DNA of 31,476 nucleotides, taken from the NCBI GenBank assembly GCA_964512995.1, contig CAZELM010000046.1:1-31476 (forward strand), in the 5' to 3' direction. A model generated the notes under the pieces. The model was not told the DNA's origin. It ran no database searches and saw only the letters and a list, made by a program, of their open reading frames with translations. This document shows, piece after piece, positions 1-7,557 of the stretch. Both the position numbers and the translations under genes were made by a program. Positions within the stretch are counted from its first letter, which is position 1. Each line of letters begins with the position of its first letter. This stretch comes from CAZELM01 sp964512995 (GTDB lineage Bacteria > CSSED10-310).

Positions 1-240
1 CGGACACTCCGACGCTGACGCCAACACCAACGAACACGCCGACGGATACCCCGACGCTGACACCAACCCCGACGGATACACCAACGAACACGCCGACGGA
101 TACCCCGACATTGACGCCAACGCCAACGAATACCCCGACGGACACTCCGACGATGACACCAACCCCAACGAATACGCCGACGGATCCTCCGACATTGACG
201 CCCACTCCCGTCGATACACCGACCTCAACCCCGACTCAGC
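1..240 (+). repeat. Degenerate Pro-Thr coding repeats
   Basis: These are in-frame degenerate repeats of ccaac(a/g)cc and gac/aac-acgccgacg type, coding for alternating PT, TNTPT and TDTPT units. They form the flexible linker of the gene that enters from the left edge. Copies differ by several synonymous and N/D changes, so this tract looks older than the near-identical tract at 2812-3177. Confidence 0.75.
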
Positions 241-662
241 CACCAACGATTGATACTATTTGGATCGAGAATTCCTCGGGATGTAATGGAGAAGAAATCA
301 CTGTCGATGTGTTAATCCAGAATCCTGATACTGCTGTCTATGCATTTGTTCTGGATATCGGATTCGATTCAGAGATGCTGACCTATATGGGATGCGAATC
401 CGGCGATCTGACAGAGGATTATCTTTACCTGGGATGTAATGAGAAAAAGCGTCGGATAGTGCGTGTGATCGCAATTGGTTGTCCACCCATTCCCAGAGGA
501 AGTTATGGCAGCATTGTTCGATTACACTTTATGGTCAATTGCAATGATTGCATTACAACCGATGAGTCTGAAATCTTTATCGACCGGCTTTTGGGACAAG
601 TGCACAGATGGGAAGCAATCGATGGAACCTTCACATATTCATGTTCAAGCGAAATGGAGTAA
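1..662 (+). CDS. Secreted Pro-Thr-linker protein with C-terminal cohesin-like domain (5' partial)
   Basis: The frame is already open at base 3, so the true start lies left of the window. The first 80 or so visible residues are a low-complexity linker of PT, NTPT and DTPT units (bases 3 to about 245). A compact domain of about 135 residues follows. It opens with strand-like segments (ITVDVLIQN, AFVLDIGFD) and continues with a GDLT turn, a Gly-rich turn and an LHFMV strand. This order resembles cohesin or related beta-sandwich carbohydrate-attachment domains, in which an 'AFxFxLxFD...L.Y.G...GDLT' pattern is typical. The protein ends after the domain with TAA at 660-662 and has no C-terminal membrane anchor, unlike its neighbours. 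The role is probably extracellular attachment or scaffolding. The cohesin assignment is by eye and moderate; secretion is inferred because the N-terminus is missing. Confidence 0.7.
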   Translation, partial: DTPTLTPTPTNTPTDTPTLTPTPTDTPTNTPTDTPTLTPTPTNTPTDTPTMTPTPTNTPTDPPTLTPTPVDTPTSTPTQPPTIDTIWIENSSGCNGEEITVDVLIQNPDTAVYAFVLDIGFDSEMLTYMGCESGDLTEDYLYLGCNEKKRRIVRVIAIGCPPIPRGSYGSIVRLHFMVNCNDCITTDESEIFIDRLLGQVHRWEAIDGTFTYSCSSEME

Positions 663-782
663 TTCAACTGTGCAATATGGTCCGATTCGCTTGAACTGCT
701 CATAGAAGATGAGCGATTGAGATATGTTCCACTAAAGTCGAGTGGATAATTCAATAATTCCAACTACTTCAGACGGTAGCAA

Positions 783-821
783 AGCTCCTGGTAAAAAGAA
801 ACGTTTTGCCAGGAGCTGTTT
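783..821. terminator. Strong hairpin downstream of the cohesin-like gene
   Basis: AGCTCCTGG (783-791) pairs perfectly with CCAGGAGCT (809-817). The stem extends inward through a wobble and an A/T pairing (793-796 with 804-807), leaving a 7-nt loop. Only a short GTTTG follows, so it is a weak intrinsic terminator on the plus strand, or a processing hairpin. Apart from this hairpin and the promoter-like pair near 950-977, nothing else was recognised in the gap 663-1049. Confidence 0.5.
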
Positions 822-949
822 GATTGATAATTTACCAACCAATAGAAAATATCTAACCGATTTATCTTGAATCTGTCATTGTTGATTAAGGTTTTTCGAT
901 TCGTTCTATCGATAAGATCAGTGGATTTGGAGTTCTTGATGATATTTCA

Positions 950-977
950 TTGAAAAATGCATGTTTTGCGATATACT
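950..977 (+). promoter_or_regulatory. Candidate sigma-70-type promoter
   Basis: The -35-like box is TTGAAA (950-955), followed by a 16-nt spacer and a -10-like box TATACT (972-977). It lies about 70 nt upstream of the preferred ATG at 1050 of the next secreted protein. Assigned by consensus similarity only. Confidence 0.4.
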
Positions 978-1049
978 CTGAAAAGGACGTTGACGGATAG
1001 CCATCTTGAAAAACGGAAATAAATGATCGTAGAAGAGGAGATTTGTATT

Positions 1050-1817
1050 ATGAAAAAGATTTTATTTGTATTGAGTCTTTTTGTCGCAACAGCGCCGGGT
1101 GTAATGGCGCAATTTGTTCATCTTCAGAATGATGGATGGTATGAAGGACCTCCGATGGACCCATTTCAAGTTCAAACTTGGGCGAATTACTTTCCGTCGG
1201 AGTTTCGTGGAAACATGCTCGGAGTTGTTCTTGAAGCGAATCCTGAGGATTACCCCATCAAAATAACAGGATGCGAAGTATTGTGTGGCAATGATGCAGA
1301 TACCAATGTCGGAGCATTTGCTGTCAGAATCTACAAGGTTTCCGATGAAGGTGATCTGCCGGAACCCGGCCGTTTATTGTGGCAATCCAATCCGGATGTT
1401 ATCGGCTGGGGTAGTCCCTTGGGAACTTCTGCAGTTTTCCTGCAAGCAGATTTCCAGTCGCTTTGGCCAATGGCGACACTCCCAGTAATCAATAGTGGAA
1501 AATTTATGCTGGTTCTGGAATATGTACAACAAAACACAACGGATATCGGTGCGGATGATGGAGTCGCTCAAGTCCCTCATTCCAATGTAGTCTGGTACAA
1601 TCCACGTCTTCATGGTGGAACCGAGAATCGATGGCAATGGGCATTCGCGGAAGACGCTGGCACGTTAAGCAGAAGCTTGAATCATAATTTTGTTATTCGA
1701 GCGATCGCAGAGACGAATGTACCCCCTGAAGCTCCCTCGTTATCTTCTTTTGGTATCGGTCTGTTATTGCTTGGATTCTCTGTATTCTTCAGATTGACTT
1801 CCAAACGCAGCAGATAG
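1050..1817 (+). CDS. Secreted protein with C-terminal IPTL/PEP-CTERM-like anchor
   Basis: I prefer the ATG at 1050 over the one at 1023 because GAGGAG sits 7-12 nt before it and the resulting N-terminus is a clean signal peptide: MKK, a hydrophobic core, then a cut site near VMA-Q (residues 19-21). The mature part (about residues 21-225) has strand-rich, Trp-rich sequence with many Asn and Asp and no family I recognise; it looks like an extracellular beta-sandwich. The last 27 residues read PSLSSFG, a 16-residue hydrophobic helix, then a basic RLTSKRSR end. That tripartite layout matches exosortase-type sorting tails (the IPTL-CTERM and PEP-CTERM classes). The protein is therefore probably exported and anchored or processed at the envelope. 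Function unknown. Confidence 0.75.
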   Translation: MKKILFVLSLFVATAPGVMAQFVHLQNDGWYEGPPMDPFQVQTWANYFPSEFRGNMLGVVLEANPEDYPIKITGCEVLCGNDADTNVGAFAVRIYKVSDEGDLPEPGRLLWQSNPDVIGWGSPLGTSAVFLQADFQSLWPMATLPVINSGKFMLVLEYVQQNTTDIGADDGVAQVPHSNVVWYNPRLHGGTENRWQWAFAEDAGTLSRSLNHNFVIRAIAETNVPPEAPSLSSFGIGLLLLGFSVFFRLTSKRSR

Positions 1818-1852
1818 TTCTTTTTCATTAAAACAACGAGCAGGATCATTCT

Positions 1853-1898
1853 GTCTGCAGGTAGTGATGGTTCTTGAAAAAGAAATCACTGCAAGACG
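1853..1898. terminator. Hairpin with GAAA tetraloop in the intergenic region
   Basis: AGTGAT (1863-1868) pairs with ATCACT (1885-1890), and TTCTT (1871-1875) pairs with AAGAA (1880-1884) around a GAAA loop, with a two-base GG bulge. Flanking GTCTGCAG and GCAAGAC can extend the pairing with bulges. No U-run follows, so this may be a 3'-end stabiliser rather than a true intrinsic terminator. Confidence 0.35.
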
Positions 1899-1900
1899 TG

Positions 1901-1929
1901 TTGATTGCTGGTTCAGCTAAATTGATAAT
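1901..1929 (+). promoter_or_regulatory. Candidate promoter of the 30-bp-repeat surface gene
   Basis: TTGATT (1901-1906), a 17-nt spacer and GATAAT (1924-1929) lie just upstream of the gene starting at 1951. The implied leader would be only about 15 nt, with a GTGGAG ribosome-binding site at 1939-1944, which makes this a tentative call. Confidence 0.3.
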
Positions 1930-1950
1930 TTCCCAAAGTGGAGAGTCGTT

Positions 1951-3384
1951 ATGACATGTAAGCGTGTGTTGGGGTATGTTTTATTTTTCTGTGTCGGTAC
2001 CCTGTGTTGGGCAGGGGATGGGGACCAGCCATTACAGACAATGATCAGCTATCATGGTAATGTCGGAATAGCATATGATGGTCATGGGCATTACGATACA
2101 ACCTCTCCATATGATACCACATTTTCTAGCTCCTTTTTACCAAACAATCCATCATCCATCCCTTCCGGTGCTCAGGTGGAAAATGCATACCTATTGATCG
2201 GCTGCAATGATAATGACATGGCCGACCCAAACATGACCATCAATGTCACCTTCGAGGGAGCAACGAATCCTTATTTGATACCGTATTCTTCAGACCAGGA
2301 TCATTCAAATGCTAAATACTATTACACCTATCTGATGGATGTTACAGCTCAAATCAATGATCAGCCCACGTATTCATACACAATTACAATACCATCAGGA
2401 ACATGGTGCCTGGGTGCATATCTGATTGTTATTTATTCACATCCATCGATTATATCCCAAAAAATTGACATCAATATAGGCTGTGAGTTTTTAGATATTG
2501 ATAGCCTTGACCCGAACAATTACAGCACAACGACATTTCAGGAGATATCCGCAGACGGAGGGGTGTTCCAACCCATACTTACGTATTTTGTAATGGGGCG
2601 CCGATTATCTAATCCCGGAGGACAACTGGTTTTATTTAATGGGACAACGCTGGCAGCCGGAGATGTTTTCAATGACAATTTCGGAATAACAATGAGTATC
2701 AAGCAATACTCGGTGAGCACTCTGGATGGCGAAAATAGTGCGTATATTGATTCGGGATTATCAAAGATTGCATGGTCCTGTTCAATTTTAGAGTCTCCGG
2801 ATGTAGCAACGCCAACACCGACGAATACACCGACGAACACACCAACACCGACGAATACACCAACGAACACACCAACACCGACGAATACACCGACGAACAC
2901 ACCAACGCCGACGAATACACCGACGAACACACCAACGCCGACGAATACACCGACGAACACACCAACACCGACGAATACACCGACGAACACACCAACACCG
3001 ACGAATACACCGACGAACACGCCAACACCGACGAATACACCGACGAACACGCCAACACCGACGAATACACCAACGAATACACCAACGCCGACGAATACAC
3101 CAACGAATACGCCGACGAATACGCCAACGCCGACGAATACGCCAACGCCGACGAATACGCCAACGCCGACGAATACTTCTGTTCCGACAATCCCACCAAC
3201 GCCTGAACCAACTGCTGATCCAACTTCTATTTCGACCGCAACAGTAACTCCTTCTCCCACTCCAACTCCACCACCGATTCCTGCGATGGGACGCTGGTGG
3301 GCTGGAATACTGATCACACTGCTGTCTGTAGTGATATTAACGCTTGACCATCGGAGGTTCAGAGGATATAATAAAAACAATTAA
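1951..3384 (+). CDS. Secreted surface protein with long Pro-Thr-Asn stalk and C-terminal membrane anchor
   Basis: Residues 1-22 form a signal peptide (charged start, hydrophobic core, cut near CWA-GDG). Residues 23-285 are a globular, Asn/Asp/Tyr-rich extracellular domain with segments such as AYLLIGCND, YLMDVTAQI and GAYLIVIYSHP. The pattern of a strand, a 'DVT' segment and a 'LxVIY' strand is reminiscent of secreted DUF3344-type domains, a weak similarity by eye. Residues 288-409 are a stalk of ten PTPTNTPTNT units plus shorter PTPTNT units, followed by a more varied Pro/Thr/Ser tail. The C-terminus has IPAMG, a hydrophobic helix (about 441-462) and a basic end DHRRFRG, a sorting-type anchor. 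Start: the ATG at 1951 has a GTGGAG site 6-11 nt upstream. It probably projects the N-terminal domain from the cell surface. Confidence 0.8.
   Translation: MTCKRVLGYVLFFCVGTLCWAGDGDQPLQTMISYHGNVGIAYDGHGHYDTTSPYDTTFSSSFLPNNPSSIPSGAQVENAYLLIGCNDNDMADPNMTINVTFEGATNPYLIPYSSDQDHSNAKYYYTYLMDVTAQINDQPTYSYTITIPSGTWCLGAYLIVIYSHPSIISQKIDINIGCEFLDIDSLDPNNYSTTTFQEISADGGVFQPILTYFVMGRRLSNPGGQLVLFNGTTLAAGDVFNDNFGITMSIKQYSVSTLDGENSAYIDSGLSKIAWSCSILESPDVATPTPTNTPTNTPTPTNTPTNTPTPTNTPTNTPTPTNTPTNTPTPTNTPTNTPTPTNTPTNTPTPTNTPTNTPTPTNTPTNTPTPTNTPTNTPTPTNTPTNTPTNTPTPTNTPTPTNTPTPTNTSVPTIPPTPEPTADPTSISTATVTPSPTPTPPPIPAMGRWWAGILITLLSVVILTLDHRRFRGYNKNN
2812..3177 (+). repeat. Ten 30-bp tandem coding repeats plus 12- and 18-bp partial units
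   Basis: From 2812 to 3111 there are ten consecutive 30-bp units encoding PTPTNTPTNT. They differ only at third positions (cca/ccg, aca/acg, aat/aac). One 12-bp unit (PTNT) and three 18-bp units (PTPTNT, 3124-3177) follow. All lengths are multiples of three, so copy-number change keeps the frame. The near identity of the units suggests recent expansion or homogenisation by slippage or recombination. There are no unique spacers, so this is not a CRISPR array. Confidence 0.95.
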
Positions 3385-3467
3385 TTGATTAACCGTAGTG
3401 TTTAATCAAATATAAAAATAAAATTTCATTTGCAGTATTGAAATATTTTAGAGTAATAGTGTCCATC

Positions 3468-3594
3468 AAGGCTGTCTCAAACCCAATCCTCGATGAACAG
3501 GTCCCCAGCCTGTTTGGGTGCAGGTCCCCAGCCTGCAAGGTGAAGAAAATCAACCCAAGTTTACTTCACTTCGTGCACACATTGAGGCAGCCTT
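3468..3594. mobile_element. MITE-like element with 13-bp terminal inverted repeats
   Basis: AAGGCTGTCTCAA (3468-3480) and TTGAGGCAGCCTT (3582-3594) are inverted repeats with a single mismatch that would still be a G-U pair in RNA. The ends resemble the GGCTGTCTCAAAA-type termini of some transposase-bearing insertion sequences. Inside is a 15-bp direct repeat CAGGTCCCCAGCCTG (3498-3512 and 3521-3535, period 23) and a short inner inverted repeat (AGGTGAAG near 3539 with CTTCACTT near 3565). No transposase fits in 127 bp and no clear target duplication was seen. It could also be a structured 3'-region of the two convergent flanking genes. It fills most of the gap 3385-3612. Confidence 0.4.
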
Positions 3595-3612
3595 TTTCTT
3601 ATCCTCAAGTTT

Positions 3613-4377
3613 TCACGTGTTGCAGGAGAATCCGGAGAAGTAAGTGAGCAGTCGCCAAGTTGCCCAATGATCTGCTTCGGATAGACGCAACGGAGTACCC
3701 ACATCTGTCCAGAAATCTCGAAGTTCAATCACTTGGATGGGAAACGATTGCAGGTATGTCTTGAGAGAATCGGTTAATTCATACTCACCGCGGATCGATT
3801 TTTTTACTTGGTGGATATGCGGCCAGATTCCTGATTGCAGGATCATCAGTCCAGCATTTATCAGCTTGCCAGAGACCGTATTGGGTTCAGGTTTTTCTAT
3901 GATACTGATGAGATTCGACCGATCAGATGTGATTAGAACACCTCCCATGGATGGATTTTCAACTTCCCATCCAGAGATGAAGGAGCCGGTCGGGTTTTGC
4001 TGAAATGCTTGAGCCAACCGTAGGTAATTCACTGGTTCTGTGATGATATCACCATATCCGAGAAAAAATGGCGCATCTCCAATAAATGATTCTGCCGGAA
4101 GCAGAGCATGAGCGGTTCCATTGGGTGTATCCTGTCTGAAACACTGAATTTCAAGATTCCAGTCAGAACCGTCATGAAGATATTCACGTAAATGGTCTTC
4201 CAGATATCCTACTATCACTGCGATTTTTCGGATTCCGATATCCTTTAAGCTCATGAGTATCCACTCTATGATCGGTCGGCCACCGACTGGTATCAATGGT
4301 TTGGGAATTTGATTCGTTATCGGCTGAAGACGTTTGCCCTGACCTGCTGCTAAAAGAATCGCTTTTTCGAGTGCCAT
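3613..4377 (-). CDS. Sugar-1-phosphate nucleotidyltransferase (GlmU/RmlA-type NTP transferase)
   Basis: The protein of about 254 residues begins with the signature LAAGQGKRLQPIT...PKPLIPVGG (residues about 6-33), the nucleotide-binding loop of the NTP_transferase family (RmlA, ManC, GalU relatives). It also has GYGDII around residue 108 (metal/nucleotide-binding Asp region), EKPEP, NAGLMIL and a C-terminal WTDVGTP. It lacks the left-handed beta-helix acyltransferase domain of full GlmU or GDP-mannose pyrophosphorylases. It likely makes an activated sugar (NDP-hexose) for cell-surface polysaccharide; the sugar cannot be told from sequence. Start: ATG at 4377 (MALEK) is 9 nt from AGGAG, whereas the ATG at 4386 directly abuts the AGGAG, so 4377 is preferred. 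Confidence 0.85.
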   Translation of the reverse strand: MALEKAILLAAGQGKRLQPITNQIPKPLIPVGGRPIIEWILMSLKDIGIRKIAVIVGYLEDHLREYLHDGSDWNLEIQCFRQDTPNGTAHALLPAESFIGDAPFFLGYGDIITEPVNYLRLAQAFQQNPTGSFISGWEVENPSMGGVLITSDRSNLISIIEKPEPNTVSGKLINAGLMILQSGIWPHIHQVKKSIRGEYELTDSLKTYLQSFPIQVIELRDFWTDVGTPLRLSEADHWATWRLLTYFSGFSCNT

Positions 4378-4394
4378 AACAGCCATCTCCTAAT

Positions 4395-4443
4395 GATTGT
4401 GAATGATGATCGGATTGTATTCGCTATCAGATTGTAAACAATC
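4395..4443 (-). promoter_or_regulatory. GATTGT operator-like repeats overlapping a candidate promoter
   Basis: GATTGT occurs at 4395-4400, 4413-4418 and 4430-4435, 17-18 bp apart. The last copy is part of the perfect inverted repeat GATTGT-AA-ACAATC (4430-4443). On the minus strand TTGTTT (4436-4441) and TACAAT (4414-4419) make a -35/-10-like pair with a 16-nt spacer, upstream of the nucleotidyltransferase. The palindrome would cover the -35. This is by-eye evidence. Confidence 0.35.
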
Positions 4444-4542
4444 CTGTATCAGATATTTTCTGTTTACTATCATGCTGTCGTCCCATCGCTGACGGGGATC
4501 TCAGGAACCCTTGAAATTCCCGTATTCGCTGGAATGATGTTA

Positions 4543-4576
4543 CCCGATTCCTCTGTCTATTTTAACGGAATCTGGG
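4543..4576 (-). terminator. Hairpin downstream of the sensor kinase gene
   Basis: CCCGATTCC (4543-4551) pairs with GGAATCTGGG (4567-4576) with one bulged T. It sits 13 nt past the stop of the minus-strand kinase gene, where a terminator is expected. No U-run is visible in the reading direction of that gene. Apart from this and the operator-like repeats, the gap 4378-4588 shows nothing recognisable. Confidence 0.4.
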
Positions 4577-4588
4577 AAGTAACTGAAA

Positions 4589-7096
4589 TTAGAGAGTGGA
4601 TTTAAGGAGTTCTGATAGAAGCTGGCAAATCTCTTCGATTCGATGTGGTTTCCGGACAACTCCTTTAAATCCATATTTCCGATATTCAGCGATGATATCG
4701 TCGTCAGAGTAGCCACTTGAGACAATGGCAATGCAATCCGGAGATATTTTCAATAATTCGCGTATTGTTTCTTTTCCACCCATACCACCCGGAATTGTCA
4801 GGTCCATAATGACCGCATCAAATGGCCGTCCTTGCTTGATAGATTCCCGATACAACCAGATAGCTTCCTCTCCATCGATGACTGACTCCACTTCATATCC
4901 TGCTCTCTGAAGAAGCCAACTCGAGGCCTCTAAAATGAGTTCGTCATCATCCATCAGTAGCAGTTTTCCATGACCTGGGATCAGTTCTTGGGAATCTGAT
5001 TTGGGATCACATTGTGTTCTTTTCGATGCCGGGATGAAAATGGTGAATGTTGTTCCGATGTCAACCTTGGAATCGACGTAAATCAATCCCTGATGTTTTT
5101 GAATAATGGAGTAGGTTATCATCAGTCCCAGACCACTGCCTCCGGCTTTCGTTGAGAAGAATGGATCAAAAATTTTTTTGAGATTTTCCGGAGGTATACC
5201 GATACCATGGTCAGTTATTATGATTTTGACGTAATCTGTGTCAGGTCTGGTAACCGATACGAGCTCATCGGGCGTTGCATCACATGCGCGGATTTCGATC
5301 CTTCCCCCATTCGGCATGGCTTGCCTGGCATTGTGAATGATATTATGAAGAGCACGCTGCATCTGGCCTTCATCGATCTCGACAAGCTTAATTCTGTCAG
5401 AAAAATGGAACACCGGATGAACCGCAGAGCCACTTAATGCCAGGGTAGCTGTGTCTTCGAGGAGCGGGATGATTGAAACTACTTTTTTGACTGGATCACC
5501 TCCATGTGTGAATGTCAGGAGTTGTTGAGTCAGTTTTGTAGCTCGCATACATGCTTTCTCGGCTTTCACCAGGCTCTGATAAATCTGCGTTTCTGGTTCT
5601 GTCAGATATTTCCCGACATTGATAAAACCGACGATACCGGTAAGAATGTTGTTGTAGTCATGAGCAATACCCCCGGCCAGAAGTCCGATGGATTCCAATC
5701 GTTGTGCATTCAGGAGCACCTCGTCCATTTTCCTTTTTTGTGTGATATCGCGGAATACAATGACCACTCCCAGAATGTTTCCTTCTTTGCCCACGATTGG
5801 AGCAACTCCCATCGAGATCAGATGTTCCGTCATGTCTGGATTGATTAAGATGATCTCATCGGAAAAGTTCATGGATTTTTGTTGGGTCATGACATCATTG
5901 ATCAATGCTTGATTATTTTGGTGATCCCTCTCATTGACAATCGTAAACACATTGTGCAGCGACTGGCCGATGATTGCGTTGCGAGGAAGATTCAACAGGT
6001 TGTCGGCGATGGCATTGCTGAGCATGATCGTTCCCTGTATATCGGCTGCAATCACCCCGTCCGCTATGGAATGGATTGTAACGTCGAGAAGTTCTTTTTC
6101 CGCGGCCAGTGCTTCTTCCGCTCGCTTTCGTTCAAGTATCTCCAGCCTCAGCTTGTCATTGGAAGTTTGCAGTTCGATGGTTCGAGCTTCGACCAGCCGT
6201 TCCAGATGCTCCTGATACTCCTTGAGTAATAACTCTGATTTCTTTCGCGATGTGATATCCTCAAAAATGCCGACCACACCCAAAATGTCATTTCTTTCAT
6301 TGATCCAGGGCGTTGCAGTTATCATGATCCATCGGATACTGCCGGAGGGTTGTATGATTTCGATCTCATATGTGTTTTCTTTACCCTGCCTACGATGTTC
6401 GGTCTCGCTGCGGATCCGCCTGAAGTTGTCTTCGTCCACAAATGTCCGGAGTGAATGACCGGTCAAAGAGTTGGGAGCCACACCGAAGATTTTATCCGCT
6501 ACCGGATTTGAATATAAGAAATTTTCGTCCAGATCTACGATCCCCAGACCCTGCCCTTGTTTTTCAATGAGATTTCTATAGAAGGCTTCTTTTTCACGAA
6601 GCTTGTGTTCGGATTGACTTTGTTCGGTGACATCGATCGAGATGGTCAGCACAGCAGGGCTCTTTGCTTGATCTACAACAAACGGAACGTACGTGGTTCG
6701 AAGGTTTCGTTGATGGTTATTGCGGTCGGTGAAGATCTCATCCAGCACAATGGCCTTGTTACTCTCCAATACATCACGGGCATGTTGTATGTTTTCCTGG
6801 CTTTCATGGGGATTGGGATGAATTTCCGTGAATTGTTTCCCTTCCAGTGATGATGCTGATACCTGATATGCTTCAGCTAATGTCCGATTCACTAATACAA
6901 AACGGCCTTCACGGTCTCTGACGTAGATAAAATGCGGTAAGAGATCAATGATTTGTCGCAGTTGAAGGATACGTAATCCAATTTGCCGTTTTAATGCCAA
7001 TATCCATACCAGTCCAATGATTGTGAATGTAAGAAGAATACTGCTGAAGAGGATTACACAACCATTTATGGCATTATTGCTCACCATTACCTCCAT
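4589..7096 (-). CDS. Hybrid sensor histidine kinase with three PAS domains and a receiver
   Basis: A full-length hybrid two-component kinase of about 835 residues. Order: one N-terminal membrane helix (about 5-30); a PAS domain (about 35-155); a second PAS (about 170-295) followed by a coiled coil (about 295-340); a third PAS (about 340-460); HisKA with the H-box GIAHDYNN (phospho-His about 479); an HATPase domain with IHNARQAM (N-box), DHGIGIPP (G1), FDPFFSTK (F-box) and GSGLGL (G2); then a receiver domain with DDD acidic pocket and phospho-acceptor Asp near 765 (VIMDLTIPGG). The phosphate probably passes internally from His to Asp and then to an unseen partner. The signal is unknown; there is no adjacent response regulator. 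Start is ambiguous: TTG 7114, ATG 7096 and ATG 7087 are all possible with GAGG sites at imperfect spacing. Confidence 0.92.
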   Translation of the reverse strand: MEVMVSNNAINGCVILFSSILLTFTIIGLVWILALKRQIGLRILQLRQIIDLLPHFIYVRDREGRFVLVNRTLAEAYQVSASSLEGKQFTEIHPNPHESQENIQHARDVLESNKAIVLDEIFTDRNNHQRNLRTTYVPFVVDQAKSPAVLTISIDVTEQSQSEHKLREKEAFYRNLIEKQGQGLGIVDLDENFLYSNPVADKIFGVAPNSLTGHSLRTFVDEDNFRRIRSETEHRRQGKENTYEIEIIQPSGSIRWIMITATPWINERNDILGVVGIFEDITSRKKSELLLKEYQEHLERLVEARTIELQTSNDKLRLEILERKRAEEALAAEKELLDVTIHSIADGVIAADIQGTIMLSNAIADNLLNLPRNAIIGQSLHNVFTIVNERDHQNNQALINDVMTQQKSMNFSDEIILINPDMTEHLISMGVAPIVGKEGNILGVVIVFRDITQKRKMDEVLLNAQRLESIGLLAGGIAHDYNNILTGIVGFINVGKYLTEPETQIYQSLVKAEKACMRATKLTQQLLTFTHGGDPVKKVVSIIPLLEDTATLALSGSAVHPVFHFSDRIKLVEIDEGQMQRALHNIIHNARQAMPNGGRIEIRACDATPDELVSVTRPDTDYVKIIITDHGIGIPPENLKKIFDPFFSTKAGGSGLGLMITYSIIQKHQGLIYVDSKVDIGTTFTIFIPASKRTQCDPKSDSQELIPGHGKLLLMDDDELILEASSWLLQRAGYEVESVIDGEEAIWLYRESIKQGRPFDAVIMDLTIPGGMGGKETIRELLKISPDCIAIVSSGYSDDDIIAEYRKYGFKGVVRKPHRIEEICQLLSELLKSTL

Positions 7097-7557
7097 TGCC
7101 TCAGAAAGGAACAATGTTATTATTCACCTGGATTCAGAATGTTTGGCAATGATCCGGAATCACTGCTCACGACGATCCGTTCTTGAAGATATCATCGAAA
7201 TATCAACCCCAGTTTATATCGATCTGAATGAAGAACAATACCAGAAACGCCCCTGTTATCTTGAACATTCATTCGATGGACTATTAAATAATGACATAAA
7301 ACACTACGACCTGCAACTGGATGACTGTTTTCCAGTAGAACCCGGCTGTCTGGTACTGGACATTGGAAAGTCCAGAAAAATCTGCTCAACAACACATTGA
7401 CATGATGGAGATTCTTTGCAACGCTTTCATTGAAAACGGGATCGGGATGAAGCCATGGTTGACCCTGAAAAATAAGATTGATTTGGTTTTGATTGTTTTT
7501 AAATGGGTAAATCATGATCAGCGATGCTTCGGTCAAGACATTCTGGAATATTTGAAT
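7097..7557. other. Divergent intergenic region between kinase and hydrolase genes
   Basis: This 460-bp stretch separates the divergent kinase and hydrolase genes. Open frames continue through it on the plus strand (to 7400, and from a TTG at 7363 into the hydrolase), but none has a convincing ribosome-binding site or recognisable protein. A minus-strand TTGCCA (7144-7149) with AATAAT (7119-7124), spacer 19, is a weak candidate kinase promoter. A small hairpin CTGGAC/GTCCAG lies at 7356-7375. Confidence 0.35.

Noticed and set aside
2812..3177. CRISPR-like periodic 30-bp repeats
   Set aside because: There are no unique spacers, the units abut directly and they encode an in-frame Pro-Thr stalk.
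2538..3380. Long minus-strand open frame (280 codons) over the Pro-Thr repeats, Val/Gly/Phe-rich
   Set aside because: It is the antisense of the repeat tract; low-complexity repeats keep all frames open. It has no ribosome-binding site and no protein-like domain.
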